Under the pieces are notes generated by a model. That model had not been told where the DNA came from. It ran no database searches and was given only the letters and a program-made list of their open reading frames with translations. Below are positions 35,937 through 47,090 of a stretch of 64,000 nt of DNA, piece after piece. Source of the DNA: Verticillium longisporum (taxonomy: Eukaryota; Ascomycota; Sordariomycetes; Glomerellales; Plectosphaerellaceae); contig JAETXT010000003.1 in the NCBI GenBank assembly GCA_019188255.1, forward strand, positions 682,001 to 746,000, read 5' to 3'. Each line of letters opens with the position of its first letter. Within the stretch, counting starts at the first letter, position 1. A program made the translations under genes and the position numbers.

Positions 35937-36006
35937 TGCGGATAAAGGATTTGCACCTCTGACTTTTGGTCATCAGCCAAATATGTTACTTTTACATCAA
36001 CTCACA
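35937..36006 (-). pseudogene. Mitochondrial tRNA-Met copy with altered anticodon, in NUMT
   Basis: 70 nt with D-stem ATGT/ACAT, a perfect anticodon stem TTTGG/CCAAA and T-stem AGAGG/CCTTT. The loop reads CTGATGA, so the anticodon is GAT (Ile) where the cluster position predicts CAT (Met): a single C to G change. The acceptor stem has one mismatch. Most simply a decayed tRNA-Met. Confidence 0.65.
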
Positions 36007-36016
36007 AATAGAAATT

Positions 36017-36089
36017 AGACTAGGCGGGGTTTGAACCCGCGTATGTAGCATTGAAAGAGCCATGTCTTAACCACTTGACTACTAATCCT
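36017..36089 (-). pseudogene. Degenerate mitochondrial tRNA-Glu (TTC), in NUMT
   Basis: 73 nt. The T-arm GCGGG-TTCAAAC-CCCGC is perfect and the anticodon loop CTTTCAA gives TTC (Glu). The anticodon stem has a T-T mismatch and only about four of seven acceptor pairs form, so the copy is decayed. Confidence 0.65.
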
Positions 36090-36155
36090 ATAAAAGCCTG
36101 ATGCAAGTATCGCACTTACTTCTATTGATTACAAAACAATTATAATACTTTTATA

Positions 36156-36476
36156 CTAAGGGATTGCTCGGCGCCGGGTCGGGGGTTGTTCGTACCAAGT
36201 GGTTTGTTCGTCATGAAAGGAATGGAGAGTTCGTTCGCGACGAGTACAAGACGTACGAGGCAATTCTCGAGGGTGAACATGCATTCCAGGCGCAGACACG
36301 AGTTTGAACGAAGATGAACGAAGTCAACATTTCCAGAAACGCCATACCGGCCAGTGTTTGTGTAGACTACTGGCGCCTGTCAGATCCCCCCATCCGGCCT
36401 TGTCCAGAGAACCCAGCCCGACCCGTTTCATAATGATACAAATATGTCATAAAGGTAATCAGGAGTCCTCACGGGT
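36156..36476. other. Short spacer after NUMT
   Basis: GC-rich nuclear sequence, probably the displaced 3' UTR of the cerato-platanin gene followed by the 3' UTR of the next minus-strand gene. No gene is seen. Confidence 0.5.
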
Positions 36477-37253
36477 CTACTCCTCTTTCGCGGCGCCGCG
36501 AATGACGCCAATGCCGACGCCGACGCCCAGAGTCACGAGCAGGACCAACACGACGCCAAGGGCGCATGCCCACGCCCCAAGCTTCATCTTCTGTCTCCTC
36601 CGCCGCCTCGCTGCCAGGTCCTCCGATGCAACGACGGCCTTGCCCTCGTGCAGGGACCCGGTCTCGAGCGAGCCGCGGTAGTGCTCTCCCCTCGCCGACG
36701 CACCGACTCCAGAGCCCGGTCCCAGGACCAGAGCGAGACGCGATCGGCTGGCCTCCTGCTGCTTACGGGGCGGCGAGTACCCGCCGTCGGAGGAGTAGAG
36801 GGAGTTGGTGTCGGCAAAGGGCGAGGCCGAGTAGACGGACCCCGCGTCCTCATTGCTCCGCGTACGGGCGCGAGTGAGAGGTGGATCGTAGGCCAGAGCC
36901 GGAGGCGGAGGCAGGCCTGGGTGGGCGGCGGAGGGGCTGTCCGGGGTCCAGAGCTCGACAAAGGGCTTGGGAGGCGTCGAGGGGCGGTCTGACGCGGGCG
37001 GCGTGCGGGGGGATGGTGGCTGTAGAGCGAGGAGCGGGGCTGTCCCATTCGTACTCGCTGGTGTTGTGTGGGCGGCGAGGCGAGGTGGCGGTGACGTCTC
37101 AGGGGAGGATGGAAAGCCATGGGCGTAGGGCGTGGATGAGGCCTTGTTTACGTAGGCCATCTTCAAGGGTGCTGGAACGGCGGACTGGCGGGTTGGCGAC
37201 GGCATTGCCGGCATGTCGACAAACGGGTCGTCATTTTGGCGTGTATAGTTCAT
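36477..37253 (-). CDS. Tail-anchored Pro/Ser-rich membrane protein
   Basis: Single exon, 258 residues from the ATG MNYTRQNDDPFVDMPAM (an upstream in-frame ATG at 37409 would add 52 unconvincing residues). Most of the protein is Pro/Ser/Thr-rich and disordered, with fungal-typical SVYSASPFADTNSLYSSDGG. It ends with an arginine/lysine block (LAARRRRRQKMKLGAW) and one transmembrane helix (ALGVVLVLLVTLGVGVGIGV) followed by a short tail, AAKEE. With no signal peptide and a C-terminal helix it should be inserted post-translationally, bulk facing the cytosol. The family is not recognised and no enzymatic motif is seen. The open frame of more than 300 codons and strong C-terminal hydrophobicity support a real gene. 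Confidence 0.68.
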   Translation of the reverse strand: MNYTRQNDDPFVDMPAMPSPTRQSAVPAPLKMAYVNKASSTPYAHGFPSSPETSPPPRLAAHTTPASTNGTAPLLALQPPSPRTPPASDRPSTPPKPFVELWTPDSPSAAHPGLPPPPALAYDPPLTRARTRSNEDAGSVYSASPFADTNSLYSSDGGYSPPRKQQEASRSRLALVLGPGSGVGASARGEHYRGSLETGSLHEGKAVVASEDLAARRRRRQKMKLGAWACALGVVLVLLVTLGVGVGIGVIRGAAKEE

Positions 37254-39473
37254 ACCGAGTGTGATGTGTTGGTGTTTGGCCTTTGTAGTCGGCTCTTGGG
37301 TCGTGGCGAGTTGTTCTGACTCGTCTTCAGTGTTGTTCTCGAAGGTTTCTTCCGAGACTGTAGCTAATGATAGTACAGAGATCGTCTCAGTCAAAATGTG
37401 GTATCTCAAGTCGGAACATGGGGTTTCCAGTCGCGTCGTTGGTGTAGTAGTGTTCGCGTTGAACTGTAAAGTACTTGTATTGGTATAGAGTCAAACGAGC
37501 TCGTCAAGAGCAGGGAATGGACGGCAGGGGCCAGCAGATGGATAGATGCAAACGAAGAGGAAGAAGAAGCAGAAGCAGAAGAAGCGAGCGAACGGCGGTT
37601 GGGCCAAAGATGAACAGCGACTGAGGCGGCGAACAGAAGAAACGAAAGCAATGGCTCCAGGCGCGTCGTGGTTTGGTGAAGTGATGTAAGAATAGGAATA
37701 TGATTGGAATGTGGATGAAGAAAGGGAAAGAGAACCAAGAGGGGCAGCGTCGATTGAATGGAGAGGGAGACAAGAAGCAGGTCGGTCGTCCGATGGCGGG
37801 TGGGGATGCCGATCGCCAGGAGGCCCAGTCCCCAGTCCCAGCCAAACCAGTGGTAAGCTGAGCCTCCTCCTGCTTCCTCCCCCCTCCCCCCAAAAGGCGT
37901 GCGGGAACACAAAACAGCCTTTTCCCGCATTCGTCTTCTCTCCAAGTAGAAGACAAAGACCCCACGCGATCGACGTAGCGAGCCTCCGCTTGCGCAGGTC
38001 CGACATGGTGCCTCCCCTGTCTCAAACAGCCTCTTCTCTGCCTGAACAGCCCCTCCCCATCGATATCACTCCTCGCACAGCCTCGCCGCTTGGCTGCTCC
38101 GTCGCAAGTAGCGTACGAGTAGCGTGTGCTCGCCCATCGATGACTATTTCCCTCACTGGTCAAAGTGTACGTGAGGAGGTGCTAGGAAGAGGCATGGCGT
38201 CTTTCAGGTCGAGCGAGTAGCGGCCATTTTCCACTCGACCATCTCATCCCTGCCTCCACGCCCGCCTTCGACTTGGCTGTGTTTGCTGACCCCTTGCCTT
38301 GCTTGTGGGCGACCTCACTTCTATCGACGTGGCAGTGTTCCCAGACGCAGGAGGTAAGCTTCGAGGAGGCAGTGTTGGCGGCGAGTAGCATGCTCATGCC
38401 CAACCCTCACACTCGGGGGAGGGGAGGGGGGAGGCTCGTGTTTCGAACATGGCTGAAAATGCGATGGCAGCCAGGGATGAGACTCCCAATGGATGGATCG
38501 TTGAGAGACGTGCTTGACCGTGAGACCGAATCAGAGGCGAGCTGGCCCTGACGGAGAGCTGGAAGATCAGAGAGGGGGGCCGGCGAAGAGGGAAAGGGGT
38601 CCGAAGGGGTCCAGGGGCGGGGGATCCCGACTTCAGACGCGCTAATGCACTAGCGTAAACTGATAAGATAAACCACCCCTGACCTCTCCCTGGTAGGTAG
38701 CTTAGGTACCTCACCTACCTTACTTTACCTAGGTAGGTACCTAGGTAGGTACCTACCTACCTAGGTACGTAGGTAGAGACCTGTGACACCCAGCTCATAG
38801 CACGCATAGGTGCCTTGTTACAGTGAGTATGCAAGTGCACTGCAGTTGGTTTGCTGCCGCTCCCTGCCTTGGCTGGCCCCATCCTCGTGCACTGCATCCC
38901 AGCCCACCTTGATGCGCACATCGCTCTTATGGCCGCTCTCAACAAGACACGGGGAAAAGAATGCAATTCTACGTCACAGGTCCTCACTGGTCCTCACTGG
39001 TCCGCAGCATGCTCGTGCATGACCTTTTTTTCTCTGCCCTTCAGTGAGGCTGTTGGTCCGGTCCCGTTCTACTCGTATAAACCCTACATACAACATGGCC
39101 GCCGCAGCCCCCGTAGAGGCGCCCTTTCACTCTCGCCCCCTCTCGCGGAATAATAAACCCTCCACTCGCTCACGAGCTAACTGTCCCTCTGGTCCTCCTC
39201 TCCTTCTAGCGTGCAATAGACAAGACTACTAAGGAAGAAACGGCGCAACTTTTATACAACATGACTGAGTAGCCATCGCAGAGTCTTGCACATGTGCCCC
39301 CTCCATCCCTTGCGTTCCTCCACTTGTGTCCTGTCCGCGCCGCGGGACAAGGACAGGACCTGCTCGTGGCCTCATTAGGTGTTCCGTCTCGAAGTTATAT
39401 ACAGTGCCACCCGTCTTTGGATAGCCTACAGAGTCCGGATTCTGACTTTGGTGCAACCTCGCACATCTCGTCC
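37254..39473. other. Intergenic region with palindromic repeat array
   Basis: About 2.2 kb without a recognised gene. Long frames on the minus strand near 37.5-38.1 kb are Arg/Ser-rich and chance-like. The largest TACCTAGGTA-type array in the window lies at 38692..38776. Confidence 0.5.
38692..38776. repeat. TACCTAGGTA palindromic array, largest copy
   Basis: About 85 bp of alternating TAGGTACC, CCTAGGTAGG and TACCTACC units in both orientations, capable of several alternative hairpins. Same family as the clusters near 12.2, 12.9, 19.2, 19.4 and 23.8 kb and the centre of the fold-back element at 20 kb. Confidence 0.75.
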
Positions 39474-42270
39474 TCAACTCGCCGTGGTCGTCAGTATATG
39501 CGCCAGACCAAGCTGGCCAATGGCCTCCTCCGCCACCCATCGCCTTTTCGAACCTCCCGAGGTCCCGCTCGACGAAATGTCCACGAGGAAGTGGACGAGA
39601 TCGGCCGTGATTCCGTCCGCGAGGCCCAAGCTCGCCGCCATTTGCTGTGTCACGCCGTCCCTGGTGTTTTGGCTGCCGCTGCCGGCTTGCGCAAAGAACC
39701 GTTGCAGCGATGTCTGCGAAGCTGTTGCCACCTGGAGGTCTCTCTCCTGAAGGACAAAGAGCACCACGGCTCGGGCGAAATCGAGCACTTCCTCCGTCAC
39801 CATGAACGTGGCCGTCGACGAGGGAATGCTTGACGTTGTCGTGGGCGCAGTCGTTCGTCACCGGCGCCGGCGTGATCGTCGACGGCGGATCCTGTGGGAA
39901 CGCCGTGATCGTTGTCGTCACCGTTACCGTGCCTGTCACCACAGTCGTGACACGGTACGGAGGGGTAATGGTTAGGAAGGGAATCTGCTCGAATGCGGCT
40001 GGCTGATCTGTACCGCCGCTGTTGTCGATGCCGTTGTCGTTATCAATGACGACTTCAGAGTTGGCACCGCCCGTACGGGTTGAGCGTCCATCAAAGGTAA
40101 CGAGCGAGTTCTGCGCGATGCAGGAGAGACTCTCTTGGTTGAATTTGGCAAGGATAGTTGTGCCCATCAACGGGATCGTAAAGTTGTTCTGCGCCTGCTG
40201 GATCAGTCGTGGGATGGCCTGGCCCAGCGTCACGTTGCCGATGTTGCCCTCAGCTGCCATGAGCACGAGGTTCGTCGTCGTGCATCCTGTCGCACCGGCC
40301 ACAGCACAAGTCGAGCCGGTAAAACCGTTGGTACATATGCACGAGCACACGTCTCGCGCGACGACATTGGTGCCTCCGTTTTCGCACGTAAGCTGGGCTT
40401 CGCAGCTCGTCAGCGCCGGCTCTGGCACAGCATTGTTTCCACCCTTGTTGTTGAACACAAAGAAGTGCAGTGGCACAACAATGGCAGCCGCTACAATGCC
40501 GAGGAGTAGTACCACAAGAAGGACGAAGGCCCAGAGGGGGAGGCCACAGCAACGCCTGCGTTTCTTCTTGTCCTCTGAGCTATCACCGTCCGCATACATG
40601 ATCTCCGTCATACCGCGAGGTTGCGCCTGGGGCGGCGTTTGGATCCGATCAGGGGCCAGCGGCCATGAGGAAGTTGATCTCCTGAACCAGCTACCGCGAC
40701 TCTGACGAGTAGGAGCTGGCGTCGCTGCAGGCGGAGGGAATGCCGCCAGCATATCTGAGAAGCCGGATCGGTGTTGGTCATCTAATCATTCATTCGGCAA
40801 TCAGCCAAGGGCTGAGGATGGAGATCGGGTCGACTTACCAGACATCTCCTTCTCCATACTCTTCTCATCAGGCCAACTGCCATGATCGTCGATTCTGCTC
40901 GCGGGTCGGTTCCCTCGGTCCATCATCGCAGCGAGTCGTGTTGCACGCTTGATGAGGTCAGGTAGACTAGTCATGCTGCCTCGCGCCTCCATTTCTCGGA
41001 CCGAATCGATATCAAGTCCGAGCTTGGGCGGCCTTCTAATGGCAGACAGGCGACTGAAGGGTCGCGGCGACGGCGTGGCCCTTCTGATGTCTGCGGGATC
41101 CGCTGCGCTGGCGGCGGCGAAGGCACCCAGCATTGCGTCTGCCGTCAGCGGGGGAGGGCTGGCCGCCGCCTTGATAGTTGGCAGAGCACCCGAAGAACTC
41201 GATGAGACGTCGAGGAAACCGGTGCCCGTCTGGAACGGGTATCCGGGCCCTTGCACGGGAGTTGGCGCAGGTCGCAGCGCAGCCGGCGACGGCTCTGCGG
41301 GCATGGATGACTCTCCGCCGACGCCGCGGTTCATTACAATGGCAGGTTTGCCTCGTTTGCCGATGCTGGCGCTCCTCACAAGTTTGCTTTCATCACCATC
41401 ATCATCCTGTGATTTGAAGCTCTCCTCTTCGGTGATTAGATCTTCGAAGAATCTGTCTTGATAGGCCGGGCTGGGTTCTGGCGATTCTGTGCCCCAGCTT
41501 TCGGGGATTGCAGCACTCGAAGCATAAGACCCATGGGAACGTGAGCGAGGGCTTTCTTCGGGGATCGGCGAGACGAATGAGGCGTTCGAATAGAACGATG
41601 AGTCTCCTCTCCTTGACGACGGTGGTGGGCCAAGCCCGACACTTCTCCTCGGCGGCGCGAGTCCAGGAGTTTGACTTGTGGAGTCGGGCATGGGAAAGTC
41701 AGGGATGGAACCAACAGACGAGATCGTCGATTGCGTCTGCCTCGATGATGGCGTGTGAGGTACGGAGCCTGACAGGTCCTGGCTTTGGGTCGAATCCCTT
41801 GCATTGTACTGGAAGACGGGTGTATGGTCCTGCACACGGGAACTGTCGAGAATAGAGGGCACCTGGCTTGGGCGTGGAGGGCGTTGCGGAGGCTGCGATC
41901 GACCCGGAGGCGGCTTGTATGGCGCAGAACCGGACGAGGTGACCGGGGATGGTATGGGACCCGGCAAGGGCCATTGGGGGATCGGAGTAGGTCGTGATAT
42001 AAGCCCGGTAGCACCGGCATCTCTGCCTTGCGAGGCTTGTCCCTGAAGCCGTGGAATCCGCGATTGACTGGGACTGGATGCGCCGGCCTGGCGTCGTGGC
42101 GATGCGTTTGGCGACATGTTTGGTCCTTGGTCTCTTGTGCTTTGCGGCTGGATGGGCGATGCGTAGTTGTTGTTCCTGGATGCGCCGGCCTGTACACCAT
42201 CTCCGGCCCTCCGTGCTAACCCTCCTACTGCCGGCCCATCCATATCTCTTCCATAGCGCGGTTGACTCAT
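39474..42270 (-). CDS. EGF-like-domain single-pass membrane protein, one frame break
   Basis: Exons 40839..42270 and 39474..40754 (GTAAGT donor, CTCAG acceptor, phase 1), about 903 residues. Residues 1-540 are Pro/Ser-rich and disordered with low-complexity segments (FSRLSAIRRPPKLGLDIDSV is the clearest block). A basic patch (KKKRRRCCG) precedes one transmembrane helix (WAFVLLVVLLLGIVAAAIVV, near residue 555). Outside it is an EGF-like module, LTCENGGTNVV...CSCICTNGFTGSTC. A globular domain follows with NNFTIPLMGTTILAKFNQES and a threonine-rich stalk (VTGTVTVTTTITAF), ending in the conserved-looking VTEEVLDFARAVVLFVLQE. Topology is probably type II. Between the stalk and the last domain (39841..39853) the frame needs one base removed to stay open. 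Similar proteins occur across Sordariomycetes; function is unknown. Confidence 0.78.
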
Positions 42271-45200
42271 TTAGTACTCCCCAGCACTGCGATTTGCTTT
42301 CCGAACGCGGGGCTGTCTACTTCGTTTTGCCTGGAACATGCGGTATTGTATTCTGCGGTTGCATATGTCGTGACCCGTACTGTCGCCGAGGGCTGAGAAT
42401 TGCAGAATGGCGTAAATTTGGTCGTGCGCGCTGGGCGCAGACGAGGATGCTGTGGTCGCTAGTTCGACGCAGCGGACCTGCAGCCGGCAGCAAACTCTAC
42501 ACTGGTTGACGGATGGATCCTGAGTGGCTGAAGTTTCTCAAACGAGTGGTTGTGCGACGTGAACGCAACTTGGTATGACGGTCAGGTTGCCGAGCCGTTG
42601 ATGACAGGTCAATGAACGAACGAAAAGGTCGGGGTGCTGACGTCGGGTAACTGGGTAGAATTGAACAAAAAAGAAAGGACAAGTCGCGAAAGACTGGTGT
42701 GGACAGCAGAGCTGCAAGGGATTCTGAAGTGACGAATTAGTATATCGATTGGAAGAGGAAGCTGTCCACACCCGCGTGTGCGCATGGGCTGATCAACTAG
42801 GGGCGACAGCAACGAGCTTGAAGCAAAGGGTGCGGAATTGAGGTGCTGGTCGTGGGGAGTGGCCAGCCAGTTTGCTGGGACGGGGAGATGGCGAGCCGGG
42901 GGGAGTTCGTGCGGGCGTGACCAGGACAAGCAGACCGGGGGCACCACAAAGGACGGGCTCACGGAGAGGAACGGGGGAAGAATCACGTACATTCGGCGTT
43001 TCGAGACTCGAATCCTCTCCAGGTTATCATTCGTTGGGCCACAGGATGAGAGTTGTGGGCTGGAGACAGATCACGGCTGTCTGTTCCCCGGATACGTTGG
43101 AGGCAGTGAGAATAATCACTTCACAACACTTGGTTCGACAAGACAAATGGTGACGGCCACGGGGATCTGGATGATGCCAGGGCGGCCAACGCCGTGGTCT
43201 TGGGGGTCGGGTGGTGGTGATGGTTCAAGGTGAGACAGACCAGCGCCGTCGCACAGGGCACAATAGCGTGGTGGTGAGAGGAAAGGCCGGAGGGTGTTTC
43301 AGACGTGCGGGACGACCAAGTCGAGGATGAGAGTGTCGTCGAGTGCCCTGGTGTTTGATGTGTGAGGTGAGGCAGATCAAGAGACAATCAAGCAGAGTGG
43401 ATGCGTTGATGACTCGGGACGACGTGGTTGCGTGAATGTGAGTGAGTACGCGGTTGTCGCGTGCCGTTTGTTTCTGGAGAGGGCTCGTTGAAGACGGCGT
43501 GGTGTGATGGTTGTGGGAGGGAAACGAATGGAGTGCAGCGCACGCGTGCCTTCAAGACAGGAACCTGCGTTACAGGAACGAGAGAATAAGAAGAGAAAAA
43601 GGAATAATCTGCAAGAATAGAATATCAACGTCCGGGTTGTGTGAGTCGTAAAGAGGCGACGAAGCGCAGATGCTGCGCCAGCCGACGATGTCGTTGCAGA
43701 ACCAAGTGGTGTGGAAGAGGGATCCGGAGTGCGAAGGGAGGAGGGCGGCACCATGATAGGGAAACGGGGCCCAGTGTCAAAGAGGCCAAAGGCCCACGCG
43801 AGCCCGGCCAACCGCACAATGGGACAGAGGCAAGACGGGAAGTGACGAGAGGACAGGCGAGGGCATGGAGTGAAGGAGGTGGGGGGGTAGCAGGGGGGAA
43901 GGAGCGCAAGAACAAGGGCAAGGGCAATGGCAGTGGCAGTGGCAGTGACTGCAGTTCAAGGCAGGTGCAAGTCGGCCTGGATCTGGACCTTGACCTCCTT
44001 ACAGACCTGGACCCGACATGCTGGGGAAGGAGCCACCTAGAAGCCAAGAAGAAATGAGGTCCGAGAGGAGGGTCCATGGGGGGTGCGCCTCCCAGCTCAA
44101 TCGATAGTGTTGCGCTCAGAAGCCACGTCGTTGCACTATTGCGACTAAGGTGCCCCAAGATACCTTCCAACTTCTCATGACAAAGACAGATCGAGTGAGA
44201 CCCTGCGTTCGCCCGTCAGCTCAACACCGGACTGGCTCAAGTTCACGTTGCATTGCCTCGTGTGGACTTGGGGCGATGACTGGCAGAAGACGCATCGTGA
44301 AAGAAAGGCAGGTGAAGTCAGGTTCGCAGCGACCCATCTGCTACTGAGCCTTTTCCCCCCTGAAAAGTGGGTCCTGAAGTCGGTTTAACGGAGAATGGGC
44401 GAATCCGAGCGGGACCTCGATCAAGCCCAAACACTAGCGCTAGCACCTGCAGCCGGGACCCCTGCTCGTCATTCTCATTCTTGTCTTTCAGGGCCAACGT
44501 TCGTGCGAGACTTGGCCGAAATGTTCCTGTCGATCTTTGCCATCCACATGCAGGCCAAGGCGCCAGTCATCCTTACCGCTTGCTCAGCATCGATGAGAAT
44601 GGACCGCTGAGGGCCTGTCCGTCTGCCATCTGTATCACATACTGAAGCAACCATCCCATGCCTCTGCGCACGCCGCGCCGTTTCTTCTCGCATGCCTGTC
44701 TGTCATTCTACCTTATTTAGAGGGCCGAGCTGTCATAGTGTACATGTTAAGGTGTGAGAACACCAGACTTCATGGCAACCCACATGACGATTGGTACTCT
44801 CACCCACGTGTCGTCTTTCTTAAGGTTTTTTTTTTCCTGCATCCGGCTTCCACCTATTATTCCGCCTGTGTCATCTGCCAGGAAGTTGGACGGTTCATTC
44901 GCAATAGCACATCACCTCATGTTGATTGATCCCCATATGACTTAAAATGACGAGCCGAGACCGATATGCGCGCATTGCCCAACATGGTCAGGGAATGAAG
45001 CGGACCCATGATGAGATTTTCCACTTCTTCCGCGCAGAACAGAACCGACCGCCGAAAGACTCCCCCACATGTCGATACGAAGGCGTCAGAGCAGCCCACG
45101 ACAGCCAGGCTTGGCAGGCGGCCGGGCGACGTGGGCACCTTGTTCCCGTCATCTTCGGTTGTTTATTTTCGGGCTAGACTGTTTCATTGGCGCAGGTTCC

Positions 45201-46098
45201 AGGAACCATCACATCACCATTCTTCGGGGGTCCTTGCTTGGGGCAGGACGGTCAAGTCTTCAGCGACCGCCTCCACAACTGACGCCAGACACGTGCGCGC
45301 TCTCAAATATCGTGCCTTTCTGACGCGCTTCGTAGCGTGTCAATCGTCGCTAGTCGGGACGAGGCTAGCAGGAGAATGATTTGGCTTGCACGATAGCCAG
45401 TTCTCATTTCATCTCGCGTTTGGACGCTCTGACACCGTCCATGTGGCTGAGGGACCAGGCCGGTGGGTGATGACTGGGTCTCCACAATTAAAGTTGAAGG
45501 TCAGAGGTCAGAGGTCACAAAGATGGCAAATGTCGAGCTTATCAAGACTGGAGCTGTGCAGGGCGGGATGTTGATTTATCTCAAACACAGGGAGATTCTG
45601 CTGATGTGAGTGAGCCACAAATGCGTGGTTTGCTCCTTTACCTGCCTGGTTACTAAACCTTGAGACGACATGGCGCAGGTGGCCTGAATGTGGCTGTACC
45701 CACCTCAGGAATTGGCTGAGGACGCCGTTGATGAGCCACGCCGATGTCCATTGACGAAGTCCATCTCAACTCGGCCAGAAACGATAGCGTCAATCCAGGT
45801 GATGGAGCATATGCATCTAGATGGCACTCAGAGGGATGAGTCCTTAGTTACTACACCGAGCAGCATGGCCAATATCGTACAGTCGTCTTATATTTCGTCT
45901 CTGCCTAGTGTACCTTGTTCGCAAAACAAGTGCCAAGTAAAACTAGGGAACTCGTGGCCATCTTTGAGACAACTGGCTACGTCTCTTCTGAGCATTACGA
46001 CAATCACCTATTCTCTGCCCATACATCAGGCGCCAAACGAGACGAGACTGTGTCACACCTCAGCGGAAGCGGGGACGGAAGTTCAGGGTCCTAGCCTA
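42271..46098. other. Large gene-poor region
   Basis: 3.8 kb. Many frames of 60-180 codons exist on both strands, but none contains a recognisable domain, and they overlap in opposite frames, which is typical of non-coding GC-rich DNA. A TGGCAG/GGCAAT-type purine repeat lies near 43915-43950. The first few hundred bases hold the EGF-protein 5' UTR. No RNA gene is seen. Confidence 0.5.
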
Positions 46099-46229
46099 AA
46101 AAAACAGTTAATATAGTATTAGGTGGATAAGTGTTATTGTATCTAGCTTAGTTTAGTCGCCAACGTACCCTCAGGGCTACGTTTTATAGTGCCTACTGAC
46201 TAACTGCATCACAGGAGTCCCTTCCTTCA
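46099..46229 (-). repeat. Terminal direct repeat, copy 1
   Basis: 131 bp; the 3' LTR in minus-strand orientation. It differs from copy 2 by scattered substitutions, many of them C/T or G/A. Confidence 0.8.
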
Positions 46230-46580
46230 TATCACCCCCTCACAAGAGGACGCCCTCGGCTATATCTTCCCACGTCTAGACATCCATCCTCTTCCATTCC
46301 TCAGAGAATTATGTATCTCTTCACGACTAAGGCAAGGACTAACGGTAATATAAATGGGTCGGGGTACTCTTTAATCGTGGGTGACTATCGGTAATATACG
46401 TTTAAGTAGGTAGGACGGTAGTATAGTACCCGTAGGTAGGTTGAGTAGCTTTTAGCGTCTTTTCTTCATGCTTGGTATAGTAGAGCTCGATGCTTGACTT
46501 GAATCGGAAACGGTAACTTCAGGAGATGTAGGAGCTAGGTCGGTACTAGCGTTAATTATCGAGGCCCTGCTATAGTTACT

Positions 46581-46711
46581 AAAAACAGTTGATTATAGTA
46601 TTAGGTAGATAAGTATTATTATATTTGGCTTAGTTTAGTCGCTAACGTGCCCCTAGGGCTACGTTTTATAGTGCCTGCTGACTAACTGCATCACAGGAGT
46701 CCCTTCCTTCA
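46581..46711 (-). repeat. Terminal direct repeat, copy 2
   Basis: 131 bp; the 5' LTR in minus-strand orientation, with the TATAAAA-type box in the same place as copy 1. Confidence 0.8.
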
Positions 46712-47090
46712 GCCTAGCCCAGTGTTATCGCTATCGGTACCACTCTCTCTTCCCTGTTGGAGAGGACTCGGCATATTATTGTCACGTGATCTGCTTCAGA
46801 TCCCTGGAACAGCTCCACTCTAGAACGGATCCCGCTGCTCTGACTGGTTGCGGCATCGTCATCCGCACCTACCTCCTCTTTTTGGCTCGCAGTCGGAAGG
46901 CAGTGCGGTTGGTTGCAGCTGCACTTGCGTTGCTTGCACGGCCCCCATCCATTCCACTGACCTTTCCGGCCTTCCGGTCGCCACATCATCTGCCTTCTAC
47001 AACCCCCATCACATCCTCTAGTCAACAACAACCAGACATTTCAATTACCGACTGAATCTCTGCCTTATCCTTCGACAACCTACAGAAAAG
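46712..47090. other. Upstream region of membrane protein gene
   Basis: CT-rich leader and promoter region of the plus-strand gene starting at 47091; it begins with the right-hand copy of the retroelement target duplication. No other feature is seen. Confidence 0.5.

Larger units (their letters stand above)
35842..36155 (-). other. Nuclear mitochondrial DNA insertion (NUMT)
   Basis: About 310 bp of AT-rich sequence that differs sharply in composition from its flanks. It contains three cloverleaf-capable tRNA sequences on the minus strand in the order Glu, Met-like, Met, which matches the Glu-Met-Met run of the conserved tRNA cluster downstream of the large rRNA in Sordariomycete mitochondrial genomes. 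The left edge coincides with the end of the cerato-platanin coding sequence; the right edge is near 36155, where GC-rich nuclear sequence resumes. Exact edges are approximate. Confidence 0.8.
46099..46711 (-). mobile_element. Miniature LTR retroelement (TRIM-like), 613 bp
   Basis: Two direct repeats of exactly 131 bp (46099..46229 and 46581..46711) flank a 351-bp core with no coding capacity. The repeats are alike over their whole length. The element is flanked by the identical 5-mer GCCTA (46094..46098 and 46712..46716), a target duplication of the size made by LTR-retroelement integrase. Read on the minus strand, the repeat begins TGAAGGAAGGGACTCC, contains a TATAAAA box, and is preceded at the 3' copy by a purine-rich GAGGGGGTGA tract, consistent with a polypurine tract. 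No convincing tRNA primer-binding site was found, and the other end is not the usual CA. Confidence 0.8.

Noticed and set aside
35861..36089. Three functional nuclear tRNA genes
   Set aside because: The sequences are mitochondrial in style and order, two have stem mismatches or a changed anticodon, and the block is an AT-rich insertion.
43625..44170. Leu/Pro-rich 181-codon minus-strand frame
   Set aside because: The low-complexity run comes from a GGCAAT/GGCAGT-type DNA repeat, and no conserved segment is present.
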